From Laccaria trichodermophora (lineage: Eukaryota; Basidiomycota; Agaricomycetes; Agaricales; Hydnangiaceae), in the NCBI GenBank assembly GCA_018417955.1, contig JACTVC010000025.1, forward strand, positions 248,001 to 312,000: a stretch of DNA of 64,000 nt, read 5' to 3'. Positions within the stretch are counted from its first letter, which is position 1; the number at the start of each line of letters is the position of its first letter. Below are positions 42,301 to 53,876 of the stretch, one piece after another. Both the position numbers and the translations under genes were made by a program. The notes beneath the pieces were generated by a model. The model was not told where the DNA came from, made no database searches, and saw only the letters and a program-made list of their open reading frames with translations.

Positions 42301-42735
42301 TATTGAGAATAGTAAACATAAATTGTGTAGTCTATTTAATACATTTCATTTTTTCCTGCTAAGCTATGACTCATGAATGTAGAAACCATGATTACATGAT
42401 GTGGACTTAGAATTATTTCATAAAGTCATTCCATGTGGATTCCATATGGAGTCCATATGAATTCCACCCTTAAAATGGTATAGAACATATAGAATAGAGT
42501 ATGGAATCCATCAGCCATTCCATGGAATCCATCCCCCAAAGTCATGGAATCCATCCCCCATTCCATGGAATCCATCCCCCAAAGTCATGGAATCCATCCC
42601 CCATTCCATGGAATCCATCCCCCCACTCCATGGAATCCATCCCCCATTCCATGGAATCCATCTGGAATTTGTGCAGTCCACCCCCCATTCCATCCATTCC
42701 ATATGGATTAACCCGGGGAGGGTAAAGTACTGCAT

Positions 42736-43183
42736 ATCACAGGTGATTTGGAATGTGTTTGAACAGAATTTCTGCCACGAGATCCACCAGCTCGACCGCC
42801 ATCTCTTGCCTGCTGTGTGGGCATCAGTATCTGAAGCCGGCTTGCGTGAGAACCTCATTTGTCACATTTTCCCTGATGACAGCAATGGTGTTATCATCTC
42901 CACAGATCCACCTTCTCACATGGGCCTAGCGGCAGAGAATTGGCAGGATTGCATGAAGTACATGGAAGCTTTACGACGAGTGGTATCGGGTTGGCCAGGG
43001 GACACTTCGAGACAGTTGAAAGTGCAGTACATGTCTGAAAGTATCTCAGAGGCAAAGTTCAAGGAATCCAAGGAAGCGGTGGTGAGGGTGTACTGCCAGA
43101 CCTTTTTCAACAACTTCGGTCATGCACCTTGCACCCCACATTGTCATCGCGATGTCCTGTCATCATCGTCATTTAGCGCCTAG
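42736..43183 (+). pseudogene. Coding-like exon of unknown, transposon-associated gene
   Basis: An open frame reads VIWNVFEQNFCHEIHQLDRH, then LLPAVWASVSEAGLRENLI, GLAAENWQDCMKYMEALRRVV and YMSESISEAKFKESKEAVV, to a stop at 43183. An acceptor-like TCACAG precedes GTGATTTGG. The composition looks truly coding. It sits directly before the KDZ-type transposase gene, on the same strand. I do not recognise the domain; a cargo gene or an upstream part of the transposon is possible. Confidence 0.45.
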
Positions 43184-43459
43184 CGGGCAGAGGGCCTCCC
43201 ATCATATATTGTAGCATGCATCAACATCGGAGGTAGGCTCATTGCAATCTGATTGATTCATAGTGCCATGGACTAACATTGGACATGGGGTATTCACATT
43301 TTGGGCAATATCTTGTACTCTCCTCTCATGTCATGTAAATTTGGACATATGTATAATAATAGACCTGTTCTCATGATTGATTGTTAGTGAGATAAGAAAG
43401 TCAACAGTTGGTTCTTGCCTTTCTTCCCTCCCCATCTTTGTCCCTTGTCTAACGGCACC

Positions 43460-46400
43460 ATGTTCAAACGGAAAGCAGTAAAGTCTTGTGAAGAACTTCC
43501 CAGAAGCTTAGTGGCAGCAGGTACTTTCCAAACTCAGAGAGTCTATGGCATGGGAGACATGACATCTGAACCCCAGGCCAATGTTTACACTCCCCAGGGC
43601 CATTTTGTCCAGCATATAGATTCCTTCCAAGAGGATCAAACTGATACTTTCAAGGCTTTGGCCACTGACATAATTGGTGAACCTGAAGGGGTAAAACCAA
43701 GCAAAAAGGCACAACAATTTCAGCGATGGGAGGGGGAAATTCTTCCTGCTCTTATGCAACCTTATATTCAACTCCTGAGGGAGACTGACTCTCTGTGAAA
43801 TATGTCAGAAGTTAGACGAGTGGCTGGTTGTAGTAGTTGTCATGCTGGGAGATCTTTAAAAGTTGCATGTATATTTTTTGAAAGTATGTTAATATTTTGT
43901 TTTGTCTTGATTGTTCTTTGATTTTTATTGGGCAGGGATTGAGACTCTCACTCTGTGTACATGCATGTCTCCAGCTCTGCAACTGCTTCAGTGGGGTTTG
44001 TTTCCTTGTGCTCCACTTTTACCCTCTCTTGCAGTTGACCTGAACATGCTTGAGTTTGTCAATGGCCTTTTTGTCAATGCTGCACCAAATACAACAGCTT
44101 GGTGTGAGACCTTGGAGTCATTTCTTGGTAATAGGAGGTAAAAGCTATCCCCTTGAGTAAGTTCCCATTTTTTTAATGAGTTGTTTCTGTTATCTTGTGT
44201 CTTTCTTAGAATAACTTGTGCCAGCACTTCAGGGCTGCTATGCAGTGGTATGCTACGCTGATTGATAAGAAAAACCATCAGTTGGCCAACTACTTGGATC
44301 GATTTAGGCAGCTAGCCACCAATTGTTCAGGTATGATGAAGCTTTTTATATCTTTTTTTTGGGGGCTCCCTTATGTTATATTTATTTGTATAGGTATAGA
44401 TGAGGGTAAGTACAAGCCAGGTATTTTCCTCATGGCTAAGCTGACCACCACATTGAATAGATGCAGAAATGAGCAGCCCAGATAGTGAAAAGGCTAACCC
44501 AGAGGCAGCTTCTGTTCCTGAGGCAGATAATGAAGATCAACCAAATAACTACTTATGCTCCCGTTGCCCACTCTGTTTTGGGGGAAAGGATTGGAAGAAA
44601 AAGGATGAACTGTGTGTGATGCCTTTTCTATCTTTAGAGTTGTTGCTAAGGTTCCTTTTGTAGTGTCGACTTTATAGTATGTTTAGATGCATGCTTCAAG
44701 CAAAAATCAAGAAAGGCTCAAGGCAAGGAACCACCTGCTCCTCGTCAGCATCCTGATACCATTTTTGTCTCCCCAACTGATGTCAAAGCTATGGAAAACA
44801 TAGTAGAGAATATTCGACCACAGGCTAAACTAAAAGGTAAAGTTAATTCTAGGCAACCACCTGCATCAGAGGCTGCAGATCACTGTGAACCTGGTATTAA
44901 AGTGCCTAACTCTGTCTTAAACTTGTGTGAAGACTCTTTTACTGCTGCAGATGAAAAGAGAGTTAAAGCTAGTACACAGTTCTTCTCAGACACAGGTCTA
45001 ATGGCAATGCTCTGTCGACATGATTGGGTTCTGTGGCTTGCCAATATGACTTCAGCTGATGAAAAGCAACATTATGCTCTTGTTCTTTTGGAGTGTCTGT
45101 TTGATCATTTACCCTCTACTGCACATGTGGGTGTACTCTATGATATTGGCTGTCAACTTCATCAAAGTTGTGTTAAATGGGGTTTTTTGAAAGACTTTCA
45201 TGATCGTTTGATATGGGCTATCTCAGTGTTTCATGCTTATGGTCACCAGTGGGCTTGCCAGCTTATTTACCATCCAAGAAACTGTACTGGTTTTGGATTG
45301 ACTGATGGGGAAGGGTGTGAAAGATTCTGGAGCTCAATTAAGCTTTTGATTCCATCACTGCGTGTTAGTGGATACTATACACATATCTATACAATTGATA
45401 CTCAAGGCAAATCTCTCATGGGTCTGGGGGACTGGCTCAGAAGAAAATGGAATGCTGCTATTCTGCATAGAAATGAGGCTACAGCTGTTTTGGCTGAACT
45501 TCAGCAGAAAAATATCACTGAAGATCTCTTGAGAGAAAATTGGGCTGCTCAGATGGCTCACCAGACAAAACCAAGTCCCAGGCAAGCAAAAAACTTGGCA
45601 GACAAGGTTATTCAAGAGATTTTGGAGCTAAAGGATTCTATGACAGAACTTAAAGCAGAGCTATATAAGTTTGAGACAATGATTCACAAGGGGAAGTATG
45701 ATGATGGCTGGGAGGTTTCAGATGTTAGACTGCATCTGGAGGATCTTAAGGAAAAGTTTGAGAAGACTGAGAAGTCATTGAAGTCAAAGAGTGACACATT
45801 GGGAGCTGATAGCTGTTTAAATCTTGAACATTTGCTGGGCAATAAGTTCCTTCGACTGCAGGTCAATGCTTTAGCTGTTAAACAACACTTGAGAAATCGT
45901 CTGCAACAGCGCAAATTTGAACTAGATAGTTTAGAGCGAGCATATTGTAAGACAACAACCAGTAGTAAGTGGCTGAGCCAACTTTATAAAAAAATGGGTA
46001 CTCATATTCTTTTTGAAGCCAAAAAACTTCAGGAACATTCAGAATCTCAGATAAAGCGCAAAGAACCAGGAATTCAAAAGTTGGCCAAGAAATACAATGA
46101 TATCTGTGCTGAACTGGAAAAGATGATTAAAAGAAAAGAAAGTTCTTGTGGTGCATGTGCACCACACAGAATAGCCACTGATGGCCTTTTCAAACTAGAT
46201 GTTGATGATGACATCTGGCAGGATGTTGGTTTAGATGACATGGATCTGTCTTCCGGCAGAGAAATTCCACAATGGCTGGGTGATGAAGGTGTGCAGAAAG
46301 GAATTAAATCATTGTTGGAGCTGGATCGATGCCAGGAAGAGCTGCAACGATTGTCCTATGAGCGTAGTGCAATGCAGGAATGGTTTGCAGAAGAGTGGAA

Positions 46401-46746
46401 GTGTGTTATGATGGCAATGCAAAGTGAAGAAGATAAAGATGTTATCTATCAGCTGGAGTCACATGCTTATAGTTTGCTATGTCTATGCAATATCTGGCAA
46501 GATAAAGTATGCTTAGTGATTCCACACAAGGAGATGAGTCCATCTTGGGGTCCAACAATTGAGGAACTTGCACTGGCCCAAAGTTGGGAATCATCTGAAA
46601 TGACAATAGAGAATGATGAGATTGATGGTGAGGAAGAGGATGACAGTGATAATGAAGACCAAGAGGATGATGGTGAAGAGCAAGAGTTGCTTGAAGCTGT
46701 TGAAATGGTAGCACTTTCTGATGAGTTCCGTAATAGTTACATGTAA
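43460..46746 (+). pseudogene. KDZ-type transposase gene, apparently degraded
   Basis: The last exon (44664-46746) is a long open frame. It holds VDFIVCLDACFKQKSRK (first catalytic Asp region), GVLYDIGCQLHQSCVKWGFL, SVFHAYGHQWACQLIYHPRN and DGEGCERFWSSIKLLIPSLR (Glu region), followed by coiled coils and an acidic C-terminus. These are hallmarks of Kyakuja-Dileera-Zisupton transposases. Upstream exons carry RWEGEILPALMQPYIQLLRE, then TLCTCMSPALQLLQWGLFPC, APNTTAWCETLESFLG and NNYLCSRCPLCFGGK. After RETDSL the frame meets TGA (43796-43798) where family members continue; the sequence goes on as NMSEVRRVAGCSSC in the same frame, so a CGA-to-TGA change is likely. The join near 44140-44220 also needs an indel. 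CpG is very scarce across the gene. So the element is probably inactive. Confidence 0.85.
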
Positions 46747-46829
46747 TAGTGGAATGTACTGGATTGAATAGCATGATTGATTTCAACCAGACTCCTGAGT
46801 TCTACTGCTATTTTCTGATAGTATCTTCT

Positions 46830-47900
46830 TGAAAGGTGAGCAGATATGTAGTGAAGATATATATATTGATATTGTAAATATATATATGCATTTGAAAAGG
46901 ATATAAAAGATATATTCTAGTTCAAGATATAGTTCAAAGATATATCCTGAGGCAGGATATATGTCATCTGAAGATATTGTTCAAAAATATATCCTGAGGC
47001 AGGATATATGTCTTGTGAATATATCGTTGGTAAGATAAAGTAGAAAGATATATCTTGGTTCAGGATCTAATTGAAATATTTCAGAGGAAGAAAGGAAAAG
47101 AAGGAGAGGAACAACACAGAACTTGGTGAACTCTTTGTCCATAAATTTACAATAAAACTCAAGAGAAAGAGGGAGGAAGAGTAGGAGAGGAAGAAAGGAA
47201 GAGAAGGAGAGAAACAACAAAGAACTTGGTGAGGTTTTTGTCCATAAATTTACAATCAGACTCAAGAGAAAAAGGGAGGAAGGCAGAAGGGAAGAAAAGG
47301 AGAGGAAGAAAGAAAGAGAATGAGAGAAGCAACCTTTAAAGAACTTGGTGAGGTTTTTGTTAATACAGATGTGGGTGGGGTATGCAGATATGGTGCAATT
47401 GGAGAGAGAAGAAGAGAAGGATCAAAGCACTTTGTCAACTTGCTGTTAATACAGATGTGGGTGGCTATTGATGCCTCTTATTGCTACCTACATACTGGGA
47501 GGACAGACCAGACATACTGCCAAAACCCCTGGAAATCATTGCAGAATCTTCCAGAATATATATCCCAGACAGCAAAAAAATCACAAGTTTTTTTGGTGAA
47601 ACTAGGACCCCTGACACCCCTACAGACCCAAAAAATATATCCTTACCACATCTGTCTCCCAAAATATATCCTAAGGCCAAGCCAGGGCAAAAATATATTT
47701 CTAAGGTGTGACAGTGACATTTCAGGGTCCACTCACCAAAAATATATGCTTACTGCATTTCTCTTGCAAAATATATTTTGGGGGCATGACACAGACATTA
47801 TAATTTTTGTGTGACATTTCAGGGTCCATGTCTCAAGAATATATTTTAGATTTCAGGGCTTTTTATGACCCATATATATCTAGAATCTAGATATGGTCCA
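46830..47900. mobile_element. Probable element with ATATATCC-type arrays at both ends
   Basis: The left part (46850-47050) repeats AAGATATATCCTGAGGCAGG-type palindromic sequence. The right part (47560-47890) repeats AAAATATATCC / AAAATATATTT, ending in CATATATATCTAGA. Between them is a purine-rich tandem repeat. This echoes the plan of the palindrome-array elements, but I could not define exact ends or a target duplication. Confidence 0.4.
47070..47360 (+). repeat. Purine-rich tandem repeat, about 110 bp, three copies
   Basis: AGAACTTGGTGA followed by TTTGTCCATAAATTTACAAT and AGGAAGAAAGGAAGAGAAGG recurs at about 47118, 47222 and 47340, the last copy partial. Confidence 0.7.
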
Positions 47901-48239
47901 TGACATTTAGTCATGTAACTTACCTGGAGTTTGCATGACTAATAGTCAGTTGGTAGTGGGTGACTGAAGTGATTGATGTGCAGTCAAATAGATGGCACCC
48001 CAGCACCATGTTAGCATTGTCATTCCCCAGCATCTTGCAAATTTACTGAAACTTGAACCAAACTGTGATAGTAAAACTGTTAAGTGTAAACACATTAGCA
48101 CACACTCAACAAACAGAAGGAATAGTGATATGTGTTGCACAGGAAAGCATGAAACATGCAAACAAGCAATACTTATCACTCCCCACCTATTCCTACTGGA
48201 TTCTTACTAGACTTCAACAAAGTTTCCAAAAAGGCATTT

Positions 48240-48305
48240 TCACATTCCCTTCCTACTGGACTCCCACTGGACTCCCACTGGACTCCTACTGGACTCCAAC
48301 TGAAG
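48240..48305 (+). repeat. ACTGGACTCC tandem repeat
   Basis: CTACTGGACTCC / CCACTGGACTCC units repeat head to tail five times. The motif is the same TGGACTCC core that makes up the end arrays of the element at 59167-61433. Confidence 0.75.
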
Positions 48306-49240
48306 TTAAACAAAGTAGATGAAATGCCCTAGAAATTGGATTCCTACTGGAATATCAATTTCAATGTATTATCAAGTCAAAACTTCAAATTTCTATACAA
48401 AATTCACATTCAAAAAAAGATTGTATTGTGTAATGATAACTATATACAGAAAGATATTTTACTAATGTAATGAGGGGAGGGAGTGAGTGACAGAGGAATT
48501 TATGGAGGGAGAGTGTTATGGAAGGAGGGGGAGTAGTGTTCGCAGGTCCAGTCTACAGGACTGAAAATATACATAGAACTGAACTGGACTGAACCACAGC
48601 CCAGTCTTTTTCCAGTTGCAGTTGCCAGTTGCCATGTTTTTGTAAATATTAAAAACCAAAAAAGACTGGTTACAACCAGTCTTTCATCCCATTACCATGT
48701 TGGACCTTACTTGCACACATTTCTACTTAATTTTTGGTCCCTCAGTCATCAAAAACAGTCAAGAATTGGTTGAGATATGGCCAAAAACATTTTTATATGC
48801 AATTTGAATGTATATTCTCTCCATTATCACCATATCTCAGTCAAATCTTGACCAGATTGCTTCAAATCTTGGCCAGTCTATGGAGAATTAAATTATCTAT
48901 CTACACATACAATGTACATCAATGTACATGAGGTAACATTTATTGCTATTTTAAAATATAATGACACTCTCCTGAAAAAAGAAAAAAAAAAAGACCCATA
49001 GTAATGTAGAGAGCGTGACAACCAAATGACATCAGTGACCTTGTTCGCCCCCTCGCCCTCCCTTCCTCACTCTCTCCTCCCCATGCCTCTTGTTCTCTAC
49101 CACCATGGTCAACTGCCACATCAGCGATGATCTCAAGCTGGCTGCACTCAGGCTGAAAGCTCATTGTGAAACAAGTTCTCTCTCATTGTACTCCAATCTA
49201 GAATACTTATTTATAACTTTATTATTAGTGCAATACATTG
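48306..49240. other. Repeat-region sequence without a gene
   Basis: No gene is seen. A 24-bp perfect palindrome with AAAGACTGGTTACAACCAGT at its start lies at about 48662-48685, and AGTCC/GGACT motifs occur around 48550-48610. Confidence 0.4.
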
Positions 49241-49556
49241 TGAAGCATTCACTCTGAACTTCTTGCATAGCTGAAGCCAAGAGGGAAGGAGGAGGCAAGA
49301 ATGGGTGGATCTGGGATCAACACCCATAAGTGAGCAATGAGCAGTTACAAGATACTCAGCTGGCCCAACATGATTATGCATACTGTAGGAAGTACAGATA
49401 TACAAAGCACTACATGTAGTGCAAGAGGATGGCAAGACTGCTGACAAGATGGTGGTTCAAGACAAAAGATCAATATATTATGTAAGATATCCAAATCTAG
49501 CTATATACCACTGTTTGACTATGGCCTCTGGGCATTCCCTTCCAATCCTATATCAC
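49241..49556. repeat. Left arm of a large inverted repeat (uninterrupted)
   Basis: TGAAGCATTCACTCTGAACT onward to CCAATCCTATATCAC is the near-perfect reverse complement of 57302-57570 plus 56290-56345. It contains a single CTATATAC at 49501-49508, the empty target site of the element at 56346-57301. A third, shorter copy of its start lies at 53188-53262. Confidence 0.88.
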
Positions 49557-49849
49557 AAAGCCCCCCAATGTCCAGAGGGCATGTAAGGAAAACAATGGTG
49601 GGGAAGAATAATAGAATAGAAATCCTCTTGCCCCCCAGAGTGAATATCAGGATAAAATGAGACCAAAAGGTAGCAAAGCAAAGAAGATGAATAAAAGAAA
49701 GAAAAAGTTTGGCCCCTAATAATTTCCTATCTGGAAAGCTGGTCACTGTAAGCTCCCAGCTTAACCCAGTAATACCCATATGATCCTCCCATTCTCTCTT
49801 CAGTGATGTATAACCATGAGTACTGGGAAACCATGCAAATGGATGGCTT

Positions 49850-50095
49850 CCAGGTCATCCATCCCAACTCCATTGCCTTTCCCCATCAAGATGGTGTAGC
49901 ATGCTTCCATCATACTTGTGGTCTGGGTATAAGGCGTGTATAGTGTGATAGAGGCTTGCACCTCTCCACTCAGATCATTGATCCCAACTCTACTCCCTCT
50001 ACCCATCAAGATGATGTAGCTTGCTTCCATTGTGGTGTGTTGTCTGCATGTGGGGAGTGTGTAATGGGATAGAGCCTTGTGCCTCTCCTCCCATC
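49850..50095 (+). repeat. Tandem repeat, about 120 bp, two copies
   Basis: ATCCCAACTCCATTGCC...CATCAAGATGGTGTAGC and ATCCCAACTCTACTCCC...CATCAAGATGATGTAGC follow each other, each running on to a GATAGAG...GCACCTCTCC / GTGCCTCTCC end. Confidence 0.7.
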
Positions 50096-50329
50096 TTCCA
50101 CCTATACTCCCATACAGCCCCCCACTTTTCCAGTGTACAAATCTCAAGAATCAAGCCAGGGAGGATAGAGGTGAAGAGATTGTGCAGTGGAAAATTACAA
50201 GCTGTGATCCTAAGTTGGTGTCAGAGTAGGTAGAGGTGGTGCCATGTTGGGTAGGAATGATAAGCGGTTGAAGGAAAGGGGGAGAAAAAAAATGTTGTCA
50301 TAAATCTTGCCTCCCAGAGTGGACACAGG

Positions 50330-50615
50330 CCATGCAACACACAAGCAGCAATCTGTAAGGTTACCATGATTGAAGAAGAGTCTGCTGCATAATGTGCAAG
50401 CAGCAACTCCTCAACACTGATCTGCTGCAAAACATGCGAGCTGCAATCAGGAGCCAGAAGTTTACCATGATTGAAGAAGAGTCTGCCATGTAATGCACAA
50501 GCAGCAACTCCTCGACACTGATCCACCACACAACACATGAGCAGCAATCAGTACTTCTGAGAGACTCAGAAGGTTACCATGACTGAAGAAGAGTCTGCTG
50601 TGTAATGCATGAGCA
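50330..50615 (+). repeat. Tandem repeat, about 100-115 bp, three copies
   Basis: TTACCATGATTGAAGAAGAG followed by TCTGC recurs at about 50361, 50462 and 50573, with AAGCAGCAACTC between. Confidence 0.75.
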
Positions 50616-50809
50616 GCAACTCTCAACCAGTTGAGGTGTCTCCCCTGCCCATAAGAGTCCTCCAATCAAGTCTTATCACCCCAAATAGAGGGGAGATCCT
50701 GAGGTAGCCAAAAATGTGTTTGAGCATAGCATAGTGATTTCTGGCCCATTCCTGGAGATCAAATACCTGTTCGAAAGCTATGAAAGACACCTTTCCAATG
50801 GTATAATTC

Positions 50810-51834
50810 CTGTACTTTTTGATGCCCTACATATTCCTGCAGGAATGGGTCCATTCCACTGGATTCCACCAGATTCTGACAGAAGGGACATGTATAAGTG
50901 CTTGTAAATACAAATGTGTGTATATAAACTGACTTTTGTGGTCTATCAGTGTTATTATCTCTGTTAGGGTAACACCTTCCTTTTTGCGTCAAATTTCTCA
51001 TGATACAATAGTTGTAGCCCTTTCTCTTAGCTGTGTAAATGTGTTGAAATCATATTGTTTGGTGTTGTTTTCATGGAGAAAAATACAAAAAACAAAAAAA
51101 ATTGTGATACATTTGAAAATCTTTTACCTCATATCTTCACAATGGGAGCACTTCAGAACACAATTCAACCAGATTTGGGAAGCTAGAGGGCAGGGCTACA
51201 ACTTTGGTTTTTTGTCCATTTTTGGTAATTGGTCATGTGACCATCATCCTGACATCCAATTGAATGAACCCTGACAAGCAGAATCCTTGTTATCTTGAAT
51301 TTCTTGACTTTTTGGTCATACAAGATCATATTTCCTTTTGTGGGTATATATAAATGACCCTGACATGGACCCTGAAGGCAGGGCCTCATATTGTATACAC
51401 TGCATATACCAACTCTATTTTTTTGTGAATTTTCTGCTATTCATTTACTAGAAATACTTAAATTTCCTTCTTTGGATATGTACCCTGAACCTGACAACAG
51501 CTATATGGAATGTGCACAGACCATGTAAGTAGTACCCCAACATTGTTAACAATGGTTAACATCATATCTCTGCTGTTTTTCTGTTTTCTGGTTATATTTG
51601 CACTAATTACCATATTTGGAAATGTGCACAGACCATGTAAACATTACTCCAACATTGTCAATAACAGTTAACACCATGTGTATACCTTTTCCCCTTCTTT
51701 TCTGATCTTCTGGCTATATTTGCATTAATTACCATATTTGGAAATGTGCATAGACCATGTGAACACTACGTCACCATTGTCAACAACAGTCTACATCATG
51801 TTCATCCTTTTTTCTCTTTTTTTCCTGATTTTCT
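50810..51834. mobile_element. Partial relative of the 53877 element
   Basis: It starts CTGTACTTTTTGATGCCCTA then CATATTCCTGCAGGAATGGG, the same as the left end at 53877. It continues with the same interior (GACAGAAGGGACATGTATAA and the 150-bp repeat with ATTTGCATTAATTACCATAT). It is cut at 51834 by the left end of the next element. Its own right end is not found. Confidence 0.65.
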
Positions 51835-53187
51835 CAGTACTTTACAGTGCCCCACCCATTCCTGCAGGAATCCTCAGGAATCCTCAGGAATGGGACTGGA
51901 ATCCACAGGAATGGGACCAGAATCCACAGGAATGGGGCCAGAATACAACAGATACAACACCTTTTCTTTGTGCTAGATACATTCACACTAATGTACACTT
52001 CTTCACACTGACTTAAAAGGAAATCAACACTTTCTTATAAAATTTATATATTAAAACTCAAATATACATCTAATTTACTATTTTCTAAGTTAAATGAAGG
52101 GGCAGGAAGAGAGGGGGGGAGGGGGAGAGGAAGGAAGGAAGGGAGGGAGAGGAAGGAAGGAAGGAAGGGAGGGAGGAAGGGGGGAGGAAGGAAGGAAGGA
52201 AGGGAGGGAGGAAGGGGGGAGGAAGGAAGGAAGGGGGGAGGAAGGAAGGAAGGGGGGAGGAAGGAAGGAAGGGGGGAGGAAGGAAGGAAGGGGGAGGAAG
52301 GGAGGGACAGAGAGTGGTATGGGGGTGTGATCAATGTGATCAGCATAGGAAAGGGGGAGGAAGGAAGGGAGGAGGGACAGGCAATGGTGTGGGGCAGGCC
52401 CTGGGGAGGGGATGGAGGGGGAGAGAGTGGTGGGGACTAATAAAGGAGAAGGGGGTAGTGCTGGGCCTCATCATCCATCGTCATCGTCATCCTGGGTCAT
52501 TGCGTGGTCATCGTCACGCTGTCGTTGTCGCGTTGTTGTCGTTGCGTGGTTGTCAACATGTTGTCGTTGTCGTATTGTCGTTGTCACGTTGTCGTCGTTT
52601 TGTGACGTGGCGTTGCGGCATGCATGGTCGTCATGGGCACTCATGGATGGTGGTGGGTTCGTCGTGTTGTTGTCGTTGTGACATGGCATTGCAGCATTTG
52701 CGTGGTCGTCGTTGTGGGCGCTCGTGGATCGTGGTGGGGCCGTCTGGATCGTGGTGAGTGCTCGTGGATCGTGGTGGTGTTGTTGTTGTTGTCCATTTGG
52801 CTGCCACATCACTGGCAGTGGTCGTTGCTGTTTGTTGCTGGGTGGTCATTGCCATTGTGGAGTCGTTGTCATTGTCATTGTCGTGGGTTGGCGTGGCGTT
52901 GTTGGTTTATCGTGGCTGTCATGGGGGTGGGGGAGAGGATGGTTGTTGGTGGTGGAAAGGAATGGTGTTGCATTTGTTTGGTAACAAAAGTAAAATAAAC
53001 AAACAAATGACTGGATTCCGTTGCATTCCGTTCCTGCCAATCCTGCAGAACATTCCGGTGTCAATTCCAGAATGCCATAATTCCACCGGAATGGTAAGGC
53101 ACCGGAATTATGAAAATAGCAGGCCTCCCTGCCAAATTTCATTCCTCCGGATTCCTGCAGGAATTAGGGGGGCACTGATAAGACCTC
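51835..53187. mobile_element. Modular palindrome-array element 3 (reverse orientation)
   Basis: The left end reads CAGTACTTTACAGTGCCCCA then CCCATTCCTGCAGGAATCC. The reverse complement of the right end reads GAGGTCTTATCAGTGCCCCC then CTAATTCCTGCAGGAATCC. GGAAT/ATTCC arrays lie inside both ends (51865-51935, 53020-53165). The interior holds an AT-rich piece, a purine tract (52090-52440) and a CG-rich GTC/GTT block (52455-52960): the same order as element 1 read backwards. The flanks do not share a target duplication; the left flank is the interior of another element. Confidence 0.68.
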
Positions 53188-53876
53188 CATTCTTGCCTCC
53201 TCCTTCCCTCTTGGCTTCAGCTATGCAAGAAGTTCAGAGTGAATGCTTCACACTTACAACAAGAATGTGAAGAGTTGCTTTCCCATCAGAATTGTCAAAT
53301 AAAATACTGTCATTTATCTTGACTGCACTATCATAGAGACCTTTGGCAACACAAAGCCCACCCAAAGCATCATAAACAAGAATACAATTTCCTAAAGAAA
53401 GTTATAACATTTTATTTCATAAATAACTTACAAGTGATGGGTGGCCAACAAACAGCTACTTACTTCAGAACTGGCCCCAAGTTTAAGTTAACAGTGACAG
53501 GAACCTTTAGGCTAGGTTGCATCTTAGTGAAGTCAAGTTCAACAGGGTCCAAAGGTGATACATAGATTTTCACAACACCCTTGACCTCTTTTACATTAGA
53601 AGAAATATGTAGTTCTTCATTGTCAACAGGGTTGTAATATTGACCCATAGCCCAATTCCACAAAATGCCACCTGTAGCTCTAGAAGAACCCTCAGGACAA
53701 GGAGGGCTTTCCATGGTGACATCAGGCTCATTAGCAGGAGTTGAAGGTCACTGGGTCATGATAGCAGTAGAGGTGGGAGTGGGCATATTAATAATGGAAA
53801 CAGGAGGAGCAGGAACAGAAACAGCAGGAGCAGGAACAGGAGCAGAAACAGAAACAGCAGAGATAGCAGCAGAAGC

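Larger units (their letters stand above)
40718..42732. mobile_element. Modular palindrome-array element 1
   Basis: The left end reads GAGGTCTTTACCTTGCCCGG then GTTAATCCATATGGAATCC. The reverse complement of the right end reads CAGTACTTTACCCTCCCCGG then GTTAATCCATATGGAATGG, so about 39 bp are inverted repeats with different tips. Inside each end lies an array of TGGAATCCAT-type palindromes (40740-41010 and 42420-42700). The core holds, in order, a tRNA-like stretch, a CG-rich block of GAC/CGA triplets, a polypyrimidine tract and AT-rich sequence. No transposase is present. I found no target duplication at this copy. It has the same plan as 59167-61433 and, inverted, 51835-53187. Confidence 0.7.

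Noticed and set aside
41271..42306. Long frames on both strands (up to 261 codons), His/Asp- or Arg-rich
   Set aside because: They come from the triplet-like GAC repeat and the polypyrimidine tract; all frames are open at once, so none is evidence of a protein.
40718..42732. Target duplication for element 1 (ACTG on both sides)
   Set aside because: Only four bases agree, and the right-hand ones fall inside the conserved element tip, so this is not a duplication.
48240..48305. CRISPR-like array
   Set aside because: Units are direct and adjacent without unique spacers; this is a fungal genome and a simple tandem repeat.
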